NCBI GenBank assembly: GCA_037126765.1
Contig: JBBCBC010000007.1
Location: 40,961,394 to 41,025,393, forward strand
Reading direction: 5' to 3'
Origin: Stenogyne calaminthoides
Taxonomy: Eukaryota; Streptophyta; Magnoliopsida; Lamiales; Lamiaceae
Length of the DNA: 64,000 nt
Numbering within the stretch: position 1 is the first letter of the stretch; every line of letters begins with the position of its first letter. The notes below the pieces were generated by a model. It did no database searches, was not told the DNA's origin, and was given only the letters and a program-made list of their open reading frames with translations. The position numbers and the translations under genes were made by a program. Shown piece by piece: positions 10,497-22,080 of this stretch.

Positions 10497-12455
10497 TTAG
10501 AGCATTTCGTCTTTCAAACTAGTTACCTGAGTTTGTAGTTCTTGCACTTGAGCTGTAGAGTGTTGCAACTCTTTCGTTTTTTCTTTTAGTTCATCTTCGT
10601 ATTGAGTAGAAGAATGGTACAATGAACTACGTCTACTTGGAGGCTTTGGACCATAACCAAGACCTTTGGTATATCCAATCCCATGGCCCAACACCTCCAA
10701 GACTATCTCACCTTCAGTCTTCTCCTTTCCGAGCTCAAAATATTCCTCTTGCTTACGTTTCATCATTTTCTGGTAATTAAGCATAAAAAAGTAAATTAAA
10801 TAATAGTCAATCATCCTCGAACAAACAAGAATTACCAATTTAAACATAAACTTCAATCTAAGACACATAAATGCAAGCAAATTACCAATTTAAACATAAA
10901 CTTCAATCTAAGACACATAAATGCAAGCATCAACCATAAATTTTTTATCCTCTATCTGAATTTGTTTAAGAAACAAAAATTCAGAGATTATCATGCTTGA
11001 CCATCCACAACAATCTGAAAAGGATCTAATGCAACTGAATTAATTGTATAGAACCTGCTACGTACTGAATTAGAAAAGAATTAAATTAACCTCAATAAAT
11101 AAAACAACCAAATATCATAAATGTCTACACGGCTTACCCAATTTTATTTTGTCTGGACGGATGTCCACCCATCTTTCTCTATAATGTGCGTGCGCTCATA
11201 CAAGTAAATCCGACCGCACAATTCTCTATTGATGAGTCTACAAAAAATTATAAAAATCAGCTACTTCATTTTTTCACCATATATACCCTAGATTGAAAAG
11301 ACATCAAAGTACATCAATGTGAACTGCTATTATCGGGTTATTATATATTCAAAGGTCAAAAAAGCAGATATACGTTCTCTTACCATGGCTGGTCTGCCAA
11401 ATCAGGTTTTCATATTAAATATAAACATCTCGTAAAGTCTAAATTTATGTTGCTAAGTTGTATTAAAATTTCTCATCAATTGCCAAATTTTATACTATAA
11501 GTTGTATTAGAACTTCACATCAGTTGCCAATTCAAGACTTCAAGACTTGTTTCCTCTGTTTATTTGCTACCTAATACAAGTGGGGAATATAGCATGGTTC
11601 TTTTGTATATATGCAGCATTATACATACCAGTCAAGCATATTCGAGGCATAGTAGACCGGTATAAATGAACAAAAGCGAATAATCTGACTTTACTGATTG
11701 TATGTTAACCTACTGATTATATATTATTTCTTCTTAAGTTGTCTCATTACTTGTCTCTACTGGATACTAGTAAATGCTCAGGTTGTGTATCACTATCCTA
11801 AGAAAGTAATAATTTATAATTGAGTAAATAACAAAAACTGATATATATATATATATATATATATATACTCATTTTTGTAAAATGTCTTGGGTAGTAAAAG
11901 GATGCAGTGATATAATCTCATTTTTGTGATAGGTGTGTAGATGCAGCATGCTAGTGCAAGGAATACAGAAATTGAAAAGACATACTACTTTGAAAGTCTC
12001 ACAATTTCATTTATGACATATATACTCACAAGTTCATACGATCGGACTGAAAAAGGCATTCTTCCATTGGTATGTTTGCATTGCAATTTCTGCCTGTTGC
12101 TTCGATTTATCTCACTTGAACGCTGCAAGAGCATTATAATAGAACATTACAAATCAGAATTTTGGCATTAAAATAGTATCAGCCATTAAAACTGTAACAT
12201 CATAATTATGTGGATTAAAATTAGCAAAATTAACATTACCTTAGAATTTAGCTGATGCAAAATAATTGCATAGTTTTTCCCAATTATCTTGGTCGGGACA
12301 GAATTCGGGTTTGTTATTCTTAGCCTCTTGTAGATCTGGATAATGAAGAAAATGCTTATGCAATTTATAACGCTTTTGTCTAGTAGTGTTATTCATCCAA
12401 TCGACCATGCTCTGTTTCATGCCAGCATCATCGATATTTAAAAATCCATGTGCAT
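10497..12455 (-). CDS. CACTA TnpA-like protein (Transposase_24 type), partial exons, copy 1
   Basis: At least three exons can be read on the minus strand. The first (about 12455-12243), after a TTGTAG acceptor, encodes a segment with WMNNTTRQKRYKLHKHF and DNWEKLCNYFASAKF, typical of plant En/Spm-associated Transposase_24 proteins. The second (about 11237-11138) contains LYERTHIIEKDG. The third (10769-10497) contains VLGHGIGYTKGLGYGPKP and ends in a Q/E-rich coiled coil before TAA. Exons 1 and 2 run into in-frame stops just before their apparent donor sites, so splice sites may be misplaced or the gene damaged. A further frame at 12481-12744 could be an upstream exon; I am unsure. The large DDE transposase (Tnp2) is not found in the window, so the element is probably non-autonomous. 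Confidence 0.65.
10830..10929. repeat. 50-bp tandem duplication, only in copy 1
   Basis: A 50-bp unit beginning AATTACCAATTTAAAC occurs twice (10830-10879 and 10880-10929). The corresponding place in copy 2 (about 38855-38905) has it once. It lies in the intron before the third TnpA-like exon. Confidence 0.9.
11841..11867. repeat. AT microsatellite
   Basis: Twenty-seven bases of alternating AT. The equivalent tract at about 39815-39835 in copy 2 is shorter, as expected between alleles or recent duplicates. Confidence 0.9.
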
Positions 12456-13130
12456 CTACAACTCACATAGAACATGCACATTAGATTACAGGAAGGTAAA
12501 GTAATATATTGAACATATTATTTTTTATAACCCATACATGCAGATGATCGAACCCGGGCTTCAATCCATTGTCTTCATCTACCTCCTTCCATCTTGTTAG
12601 TACAGGGAGAACTTGTGTTACTATTCCAATGCTACTTGCCAACTTTACAGTGGAAAAGTTTACTGAAAAAAGTGAATGTCTATCAACCCGGTAAAGATAG
12701 GTGGATAACCACTCTTCACACAGCACAAAATCCAGCACACCCATAAAACAAACTCGTGCATCAAAAAATAAATCAAGTTGTAAACCAACAAGAGGAAAAA
12801 CATTTGTAAAAAGGCAAGCTTTCCCAACTTTAAATGTAAAGAAGAGAGAGTTCCCTTCAAATAAAAATTTAAAGAAGAGAGAGTGCCTTTCACAAAGTCT
12901 GAAAAAAATGAAAGTGAAAAACCCACAAAATCAAAAGTAAACACCCAACTAACTTGTATTAATAGTATAAATCAACCTAAGACACCAAAGTAAAGAAAGC
13001 CTTAAATACTTCACCCATTATATGCAATAATCTAAAAAGAGCAGTGGTTTAGCTCAATCAAAATTTCCCACAAACCGTGTTTTTAATATCATGTGCAAAG
13101 AATGACGTTTAACATTATTATTGGCGTGGG

Positions 13131-13864
13131 CAAGGTCAAAAAGCGCTTTAGCGCTTAAGCGGCCAAGGCGGAGCGTGAGAACATGAAACCGCTTTGTTCC
13201 TTCTAAGCGGAGCGGTTTGTTGTAAAGTTCAGGTTTTTCAAGCTTTTTTCCCCTTTTTTCTGATATTTGGGGCGGTTTGTTGTGGAGCGCAGGTTTTTCA
13301 CACTTTTTTTCTCCTGTTTTTCGATATTTTAAGCGTGATTAATGAAATAACCGTGTGAAATTGCGATTTTTTTTTAAAATTCTAGGTTAGCCTACTAAAA
13401 GCCCTTTAATGATAGAAAACCCATAGCTTATAATATATAAATAATAAGTCGTTACCTTAAAAAGCCCAAGTACATAAGATAAGAAATAATAAGATTAGCA
13501 TGAGATTTCTCTCAGATAAAAGAGCCAAAAGCAGGGTTTTTGTGTTCCAGAAGAAAAACGCTTGAAAAGGCAAGGTTTTCATCCTGCGATAAATAGAAAC
13601 ATCTCAAGTTTTTTTGTTTGAAGATGGTGGTTCACTAATTCACCTTCTGTTAGGATTAGGAACTTGGTAAGGGGTTAACTAATTCACTCTTTTGCTTGGA
13701 TTATGAACTTGAAAATGGTGATGTTCACTAATTTACTTTCTGGTTTATGGTTTGAATTAGGAACTTAATATTGTGCTTCAGATTTTGAATTATGAAGTAT
13801 AATAATGTTAGACTTTCATGTTACTCACTTTGTCCCATGTGTTTTTTACTATATGATTACTAAA
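13131..13864. mobile_element. hAT-type element, truncated (copy 1)
   Basis: The left terminal repeat CAAGGTCAAAAAGCGC follows a GGCGTGGG flank. Copy 2 has CAAGGTAGTCAAAAGCGC after GGCGTAGG. The right 160 bp and the right terminal repeat are lost at the junction with E1. No coding potential is visible. Confidence 0.8.
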
Positions 13865-16052
13865 GGCAATGAAGCAAAAATTCCGAAAAACAACTTTTGA
13901 AAACAATGTTTTTATCGGAAAGAAAGATTCATCATTAAGTTTAAAAGAAAATATTACCAGATTCAAATTTTCAGAGAAGATTTTGAACTCTAAGAAATCG
14001 TTTTGAAACGTAGAGAAAATTTGAAGTTTTTCAATTGAAAGTAATGCGAGGTTTGTGAAGCGTAAAAACTCGGTAAGGTTTGATGAATCTTATATAGAGG
14101 CGGAGGGTACAATAAGACAAGATTTTGAAGATCAATCGTTTTGAAAAGATTATGCGCTCCAGATTAAGCGGTTTTGATCGTAGGGTCGAAAAAACGCACG
14201 TACACAAAAACTTTTGGATTTAAAAGCACGATCAAGTAGCGGTTAATACATGTACCCCACGTCCGCATTAAATGATTTGCGAGTACACGTCACAAGGATA
14301 GTGGAGATGCAGTAAAGGCAAATAATATCAGATACGATCCGATAAATAAGTAAAGAACAAGAGAAAAGAGATGCGTATCTGGTTGACTGATGTTGTAATC
14401 AGTCAATATTACTTGTCAATGTTGATTCCACTTGTTGATCTTAATCATTCTGCCTAAGCCTTAAGAAATTTCCCAACTGATCCTTTCAACTGATCTTCTC
14501 GAACAGATCCGATTTGTTGAAACTTGAGCTTAAGTGATCTTTCCTTGAGTACGTCTGATTTCCCTTTTGATCCTCCTTGATCAGTTGAAGTTCCCCCTTC
14601 AACTGATATTTCTGACATAGACTGATATATCTGATTTATTGGAGTTTCAAGCTCAGCTGATCTCTCTCATCTGATCAAGCTCGTAAGTAATCAGATTTTG
14701 GTTGACCTCATCTGATTCTTTTCAGATTAAGCCAATTCTTGGGATAAGTGTTACCGCCAAAACTTAGTCTAGAGTAGTAGCTTCTATTCCCTAAGTAGGC
14801 GTGATTGACATGCGTAAATATCGTCTGAATCTCTCGATATGTCAATCAACCGTAAATTTATCCAATTATCAGTCGCGTGATTTCTACACTCTGTCCTTTT
14901 GATGCAAATTTCTCGGATAGGCTTCTTGAAATGAAAATTGCATTTGCATCCTTGCTTGGCCTCTATAAATTGGACCAATGTTTTACACAACATCACCCAT
15001 TCACCATACTTATCTTCTTTGTAAGAATCATGTATCTTGGTGAACCCTTGTTTCCGGTGAGACTTCCGGCAAACACTTTTACACCCTTTTATATGGTTTC
15101 ACCTTCTCAAATCAACCCTTTGCATCCCTTATTGCTGTTTTCTTCATCATCTTCGATTTCACATACGATTGCTGCAAAGCTTCTCTACCACCAGGGCGGC
15201 GGATCTGCTGTTGCAACTGAGAAGACACTTCTCCTAACCGTATGCACCTTGTGTGTCTATCTGGATGATGTAACCAGAACCATCAGACTTAGTCTGGTAT
15301 AAAATATGCAGCACATGTGCCCATGAGATCTGACGATCAACTCTTTGGCACACGTGCTCCATTTAATTTGGAAGAGCCCTATTACTCTCCCTTTTAGGGC
15401 TCGAGCTTAAGAATCCTATCAAGGCCTCTGTCGCTCCGGTTTTCTTGATCTTGACTTTTGCGACCGCCAGGGATTCTGTTCTTTAAAGCCTCTCTCACCC
15501 GTGTTAAGTGGGGAAAATGAGAGTTTAAAATCTCTCTTTTCCTTCACTTCCGGGGTTAGGATGAGGGTTTAGGGTTATAGGTTTAGGATTTTGGTTAACA
15601 TTTATGTACTGACCTCCGGGTCTTCTTGTACTTGTAACTTCGTAATGTAACCTCACCTTCGGGTTTTTATCAATGAAAAATTTCGTTATTTCATCGTTGT
15701 GTAAATTCTCCTTTCTTATGCGATTGTTAGCTCTTAATCTCTGAATCTTGCTTGTTGAATATCATTAAATCGATTCACAAAGAAATGCTATAACCAAATT
15801 GATTTAATCGGATAATCCTTTAAACCGAAAGCATTTTCCTTAAATCGATAAACCTTGAATCGATCGGTTCCTTTAAAACCGATAGACTTTAAAATGGATA
15901 AACTAAAATCGATCGATTCCTTTGGATCCGTAGTGTGTAAAGTCGGATCGATTTTTTGCTTATCGATCTCTTGAGATCGGTTAAGATACCAAACTCAATC
16001 GATTTCTCTCGATCTGGTTAGTCTCTTAACCACTAGTTACGAGAACATTCCA
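13865..16052 (-). other. E1 spacer downstream of pol
   Basis: About 2.2 kb follow the pol stop without recognised domains. A minus frame at 14784-14996 (70 codons) has a longer counterpart in E2 at 27733-28005 (90 codons). A plus-strand TATA-like site lies at 14964 and polyadenylation-like sequence around 15660-15700. The region 14700-15700 is better conserved between the copies than the rest. Confidence 0.6.
14964..14970 (+). promoter_or_regulatory. Possible antisense TATA box in the E spacer
   Basis: CTATAAATTGGACC on the plus strand is followed about 30 bp later by TTTACACAACATCACCC, a typical plant transcription start context. About 700 bp downstream are GTAATGTAACC and ATCAATGAAAAATTT, resembling a polyadenylation region. 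The same module is present in E2 (TATA at 27913-27919). It would be transcribed against the element's own genes. Confidence 0.35.
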
Positions 16053-19000
16053 TCAAACATTTTTAGGTGACATTTCTCCAAGATCTAGAAGTCCTAGCTC
16101 ATTGCATAAATCTCTCGAATCGATCTCGGCTAGTGGCTTGGTTAGAATATCGATATACAGATATCGGTATGAATCTTTTCCATTCTCGATATTCTTCTTT
16201 TCAACGTGATCTCTTATGAAGTGGTGTCCGACATCCACATGCTTGCATCTTGTATGTAGAACCGGATTACGAGTGATTGCACAAGACTATTCTTGTCGCG
16301 AGAATATAGAGTGCGTTCTTAGCTACAATGTTGTTGTATCCTCACCGCCGATCGAGCGAGCGATTGGGAACAACGACTTCCTCGCAGACCATATATTACG
16401 CCTTGTTGTTGATGATGTCGCAATCGATGTACGCTTTTTGAAAACCACGAGATCGGTTTTACTTCCTAAGAACCGACATGTTCTCGAGGTTGATTTTACG
16501 TCGATCTTGCAACCTCCATAATCGTAATCGAGAATACCCACTAAGCTCTAGATTATCATCGATGGGTAGAATAAACCAAGGTTTATTGTTCCTTCAGATA
16601 CTTAAGAATCCGCTTAGGCGCTTCTAGGTGGTGATCATTGGATTTGCTTTGAAATCTTGCACATACACCTCTTTGCAAAAGTGATATCCGGTCCTGGCGG
16701 CGGTCGGTATAATAAAGATCCAATGAGAGCCCTATATTCCTTCTGATTTGTTTTCTGACCGGCCTCATCTGGATCCATCTTGAATCCAGTCATCATAGGA
16801 ATTTTGGCTTCCTTACTATTTTGAACTCCAAACTTAGCCAAAAGATTCCTAGTGTACTTTGCTTGGCAGATGAATATCCCTTCTGTACTTTGTTTAACTT
16901 GGAGACCTAGAAAGTAATTCATCTGACCCATCATGGACATCTCGAATTTCCCTTGCATCAGTTTGCTGAATCTTTCACATAGGTTCTTGTTAGGAGATCC
17001 GAAGATGATGTCGTCCACGTAAATCTGAACCATCAGAATATCTTCTCCATCTTCTATTCTGAATAAGGTTCTGTCCACTGTTCCTTTAGTGAACCCACTT
17101 TCGATCAAGAACTGAGAGAGTGTATCATACCAGGCTCGCGGAGCCTGTTTCAGGCCATAAAGAGCTTTTCTTAAACGATACACTTGGTTGCCCTTTTCAA
17201 AGCACGGAGGTTGTTAGACATAAACTTCCTCCGCTAGTACCCGTTTAAGAAAGCACTCTTTCGTCCATCGATACCGCGATGAACCCTCGTGGGAAGCATA
17301 TGCAGAAAAATTGACGAATGGCTTCAAAGGCGGCGGCGGTGCAAAGGTCTCATCGTAATCAATTCCTTCCGATTGTGAATACCCCTTAGCAACAAGTCTT
17401 GCCTTATTTACGTGATAACATTTTTCTCATCTCTCTTGTTCTTGAAGATCCATTTAAATTGCCAATTACGTCTTGATGACACGGTGCATCTACTAGTTCC
17501 CAAACTTCATTTCTCTCGAATTGTTCCGGCTCCTCCTGCATGGCTAGAATCCGGTTCGTCTTGTAATGCTTCCTCTATTGTAGTTGGTTCCTTCATAGGC
17601 GATAATGAAGAATACATGGCACTTTCACCAATCGATGTCTAGTTTTAATTTTATCGACGGGTCTCCAATTATCGGATCGTTGGATGACCGGTTATCCGAG
17701 TCCTTACATTACGATTTGCGTCGGTTTTGAGAACATCGTCCGTTTCGATAAAATCTTATTACTAGTGATTGGGAGTGGTGCGAGGTTATGGTCCACTTGA
17801 TAAGAACAAGTCTCGGTGATGTTGGAATCATCATGTCTTTGATGTACGTTAAGTGAGAACTTCGAAGTTCCCCGAACCGGATGGTTTAGTTCTTCTTGTC
17901 TCGGTGAATCGGCTTTTTCATCGGCAGTTGTTCGTACCTTAGGATCTGATTGATCCGGTGAATCGACTAGATCTGGAATGTAAATTGATCTGATTTAAAG
18001 ATCCTTTTTCCTTGATCGTTAGCTGATCCATTTTCTGAATATCAGGTTCTGGTAGATCAGGTACTTCTTGTTCTGAGGCAGATTTCTCTTGATCAGAAGA
18101 TGCTTCATCAAAGGCTACATGGGGTGTTTCTTCCACAATTAGGGTTCGTTTGTTGTAGACCCTGAAAGCTTTGCTAGATGAGGAATACCCTAGAAATATA
18201 CCCTCATCAGACTTGGCCTCAAAAGTCTTCAACCCGACTTTTCCCATTGTTGTGTATGAAACACTTGCACCCAAAAAACATGGAAGTAAGAAACACGAGG
18301 TTTTACGCCTTCCACATTCATAGGTGTTTTGTAGTCTTGCTATAGTCGGAGACATCTGTTACTGCGTATGGCATGCGGTGTTGATTATACGCTTTAAACC
18401 GGTTTGGTATCGCATGTTCACTAACATTGTCCGGCGAAACTTCTTTGAGAGTTCTGTTCCTCCGTTCAGCTACTCCATTCTGTTGTGGCGTCCTCGCAGC
18501 TGATGTTTCATGCTGTATACCAAACTTAGAGCAAAAATCAGTAATAAAAGAGTTCAGAAATTCTGTACCTTTATCTGATCTGATTTTTACTACGCTGACA
18601 CCCTTCTCATTTTGTAATCTTCTTAGCAGCTCGGGTATCTTGGTTGTCGTCTCATTCTTCTTATGTAAGAATATAACCCAGGTAAACTTGGAATAGTCAT
18701 CCACGATTACGAGTGTATTTAAATCCGTTGAGACCCGATCGTGTAACCGGTCCAAACAGATCCATATGAAGCGGTTGCGATTAAGATTTGGATCTTTGTC
18801 CGGAAATTCCTTTGAATGAAGCTTTGACTGTTTTTCCCTTCCGACATGCGAGAACATGTCCGATCCTTTGAGAACACTTCATTCTAAGTCCTTCCACTAG
18901 AGACATCCTAGCTATCTTATTAAGAGTTTTAAAGTTCGGATGGCTCATTCTTTTTGTGCGAGCCAATTCTTTACTTTTGGAACTCTTAACAATCGAGCAC

Positions 19001-19400
19001 GCATTTCTTGGACAAGCTGTTCCAATCACCGTAGATCGTCCCTTTTCTTGAACCGATTAGCAAAATCTGTTGAGTGACTCGATTTTTGATAGTGCATTGA
19101 TCGATCGAGAACTCAACACCGAATCCGTTGTCGCGAAATTGTGAAACCGATAATAGGTTGTGCTTCGGACCTTCGACATCTGAGACTCGATTACTTGTAC
19201 ATCATCATTCTCTAAGGTTCGAACCCTTTGGTATAACCAAAGTTATCATCACCGAAAGAGTACACGCGGCCTTTACGTTCTATGTAACCGCGAGGAGATG
19301 TTTGCTTCGAGTCATGTGCCTTGAGCATCCACTATCGATGTACCAGATAGTTGCTTGCACACCTCCTTTGTTGGCGAGACCCACGCGAACCTGCAATCAG
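16053..19400 (-). pseudogene. E1 copia pol (protease, integrase, RT, RNase H), broken
   Basis: The order protease-integrase-RT-RNase H is that of Ty1/copia. The protease site YIDSGCSRHM is near 19340. The pre-integrase region (18781-19029) has HPNFKTLNKIARMSL. The integrase core (18318-18857) keeps DDYSKFTWV, RSDKGTEF and the glutamate in NGVAERRNRTL. A linker with EETPHVAFDEA follows (17939-18355). RT is open from 17183 to 16635 and keeps an intact YVDDI box at 17007-17021. RNase H and the C-terminus with TKPLAE end at 16053. About six frameshifts separate these blocks. E2 shows that most of them fall at CAG or CTG sites, so the genomic gene may be less damaged than it looks. The frames match SIRE/Maximus-type elements. 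Confidence 0.85.
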
Positions 19401-19639
19401 ATCAGGTTTTAGGTACCCCTTCGGATTGGGTCCCGAGGGTTAGGTTTGGATTTGGGGATCCATACAAACAGAGCACTTCTATTGTGATCAGTCAGATCAG
19501 AAGGCCTGATTTGTCTCCCATACCTGTCAACATAATCATACTTATCCTCATATGCTTTCTGATTTGTATGATTACTTGTGTGAACCTTGGATGACTTAGA
19601 AGACTTATGATTTAACTTTTTTCAGGTTTGTCTCCTTTT

Positions 19640-21965
19640 TTATCCAATTAATGGTTCAAAAGCTGCAGACCTAAATTTCTGACTATAGGGGTAGGTACGA
19701 CTGCTACCATCAAAAGATTCATATCCTTTTCGCATAGATGGTTTTCGCAGTTTACCTGAAGCATGCTTATTAGGCAGCTGACCTTGACTGGGTCTCAGAT
19801 TAGACTTCCCTTTTATAGGTTGTCTTTTCTGATTCCTGATCTGTTGATCAGGTTGAGGTCTCTTCAGAAGAACTGGGTTCTTCCGTTGATTCCTCGGCTG
19901 ATGCTTTACCAGTTGGGGTCCATTTATGTTCCCTTTCTGGTTAGGCACTTGCCTTACCTGCTCAACTGGTCTCTTACCCCTATTAGATACAAGTTTAGCT
20001 TTTGGTGTATCTTTTTCAGAAATTCGTCTGATTACACCTTTCTGAGATGAATCAGTCGGGGCTTTTGAGGATGTGGAGGGTTTCTCATAGCCAAGTCCCT
20101 CCTTATCAATCTTTACTTTCGAAAATAGGCGTTCATGTCTTTAACGGTTTGAGATGATTTTGAAAAAACATCTATTTTCTTACGCAGATTATCCTCGAGG
20201 ATTTCGGACTTTCATGCATTCTAATAGCTCATCGAATTTTGCTTGCAAGATTTTGAAGTCATCGACTTGTCATCTGTTAATTTCCATCGGATCTTTGATC
20301 TGCTTTTCTGATCGAAGCTTTAACCGAGAATTTTAAATTCCTCGATTACCTTCGAGGGTTTACCGATCTAAGTTCTGGAGGCTTTTCCGAGATCATTTTC
20401 TTGACAAGTTTTGATTATTTCTAGTCCTCGACTTATCATTCTCGGCTTCCACAATAGCATAAGTTTCTCTTGCATTGGAGAGATCTTCAAGCAATTGCTC
20501 GAGTAAGCTGAGTCAATCTCCCGGCGGGTGTGCTAATGATAGCGGTGTAAAGCGAGCGAAGGGGTTTGGAGGTTACCTCGGATTTGGTCCTCCACTGCCA
20601 TCGGCCGAGTTCATCATCGTCAGCGAGAATATCGGATCTTCATTTTCATAGAAGTCGGCCAACCCCTTCTTGTCGGTCGGCGAAGTCTTCTCTGAAGGAG
20701 TATCCGGAGTCCTCGGAGGGCGAATAGGAATCATCGATTCTGACGTATCTCGGCAACCATGGCTCTTACGTCTCTATAAGCGTTGCTCTCTTTTGTTCCT
20801 CTTTTCTTCCCTCTCTCTCGGCGTCGGATGCAGGCGATCATGCTATAGTGACACGGCTTCTCACGATTGAAACCGCGCTCACCGGATCCACCGTTCCTTT
20901 CCTTCCAGGTGAATCACTCCGTCTGTATGACCTATCAGGTGATTTCCCTTTCTGATAGTAGTCTGAGTTTCTTCTATCTGATTGGTTATCTCTTCCTTCC
21001 TTCGTCTGACTATCTCTTTCCCTTTCATCTCTGTGATCCCTCCGATCATCAGATCTGGTTCTTTCTGGAGATCTATTGTCTGATCTCCTATCTCGTCCTC
21101 GGCTATGTTGATAGTCCTTATAAAATCTTCGATACTTACCAAGTTGTATATCTGACTTCTCAAGCTTCCTGGTAAGCAACGCGATCTGTTCTGCCTGACT
21201 TAGTATATTTCCAATGGGTTCATTGGCCTTTGTTCTGCTACTGGTTGCCTTGAAAGCAACTGATTTTGAAGTCGAGGTTTATTGGGGACCTCGTCTTCAT
21301 CGACTTGACCTCTTTCAATCGGTTGGGACTCGTGAGCTTTAAGACTCAAGAACAAGCTACTAGGTTTCATTCTTGAAATGTCTGGCAATCTTTGATTCTG
21401 GTGACCTTCATGTCCCACTTCTTGGTGAGAGACCTTAGGATTTTATAGTTGATATCTTTATCGGACATCTCTCTACCAAGTTCTCGAAGCTTGTTTATAG
21501 ACATTGTAATTCTTCCATCGAGTTCGTTGATGGTTTTCGTTGGGCAAAGATCTTGGGTTTCTCGAACTTCACCAGTTAAACGAAGGCTTTTATCTCTGCT
21601 CATTTCCCGCAGATTCTCGGCGAGTATCCCACATTGCTTTCGCAGATTTGAGATACTTAATCTTTTCTTTGGTGACCTTATCCATTGTCTTCATGATGAT
21701 ATGTCTTGCAATGGTGTCGAGTATCTCGATTTTTTTTCTTCTGTCCATCGTATGGGCTTTTTTCGCACAAGACTTCCTTCGTGGGAAAGTCCGGATCTCC
21801 TCCGATTGCGGGATTGTCGTAGTAAATGATGATGGGTCCTCTCGATGACTTCCATCATTCCGCCATTGACGAGCCTAGATGGTTGGACATATATATGGCC
21901 CAATCTGCATACTCATCAATTGAGAACTTCTACAGATCATGATACATACCGGACGTGTTATCCAT
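19640..21965 (-). pseudogene. E1 copia gag, broken
   Basis: The likely start is the ATG at 21963-21965, about 115 bp after the primer site, in the same context as in E2 (MDNTSGMYHDLPKFS). The gag core includes KILRSLTKKWDMKVTRI (21367-21603). An Arg/Asp/Ser-rich segment (20838-21179) precedes the zinc knuckle, which is unreadable here. The C-terminal coiled-coil part, intact in E2, is broken between about 20020 and 20530 by many losses at CAG/CTG. The basic tail around 19640-19948 is open. Confidence 0.8.
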
Positions 21966-22067
21966 CTTTGAGTGATTTTGGAAAATGAATGAGTTTTTAA
22001 AAACGGTTTTTCAAGATCGATTCGATTGACCACAATGACACAGAGTCGGTGGTCGGAAGAACCAACC

Positions 22068-22078
22068 GCTCGATACCA
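22068..22078 (-). other. E1 primer-binding site
   Basis: The minus strand reads TGGTATCGAGC two bases from the LTR end. It matches the initiator-tRNA-Met site TGGTATCAGAGC except for the shortened CAG. It shows that the LTR at 22081-23637 is the 5' LTR of E1. Confidence 0.8.
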
Positions 22079-22080
22079 CT

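Larger units (their letters stand above)
8603..13864. repeat. Segmental repeat, copy 1 (empty insertion site)
   Basis: This 5.26-kb segment is repeated, nearly identically, at 36616-41835. It covers 243 bp of the chromovirus LTR, the left 4.3 kb of the CACTA and 734 bp of the hAT element. It begins with AACTT (8603-8607), here continuous with upstream LTR sequence, so this copy shows the target before element E inserted. It ends abruptly inside the hAT element, where E1 begins; only AAA is shared at the junction. Copy differences include the 50-bp duplication at 10830-10929, AT-repeat length and many CAG/CTG sites. Confidence 0.9.
8846..13864 (-). mobile_element. CACTA transposon, left fragment (copy 1)
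   Basis: The fragment starts with the terminal repeat CACTACAGGAAATTTGCG, preceded by the target AGA. It continues with the subterminal repeat zone and the TnpA-like gene on the minus strand, and ends at the breakpoint inside the nested hAT element. The opposite terminus for this copy is missing; the only right terminus is that of copy 2 at 63300. Mobility as a unit is therefore impossible. Confidence 0.85.
13865..22080 (-). mobile_element. SIRE-like copia element E1, truncated internal region
   Basis: This is the internal region of the E family from the primer site (right) to a point in the spacer downstream of pol (left). It aligns with 26821-35054 of E2. Its accessory region, polypurine tract, 3' LTR and left target duplication are missing. 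Its 5' LTR (22081-23637) also serves as the 3' LTR of E2. Gag, protease, integrase, RT and RNase H are recognisable but broken by many small changes, largely at CAG/CTG sites. Confidence 0.88.

Noticed and set aside
20867..21175. Hydrophobic plus-strand ORFs opposite gag (also 33880-34146)
   Set aside because: They are antisense shadows of the Arg/Asp/Ser-rich gag segment; the hydrophobic look comes from its complement.
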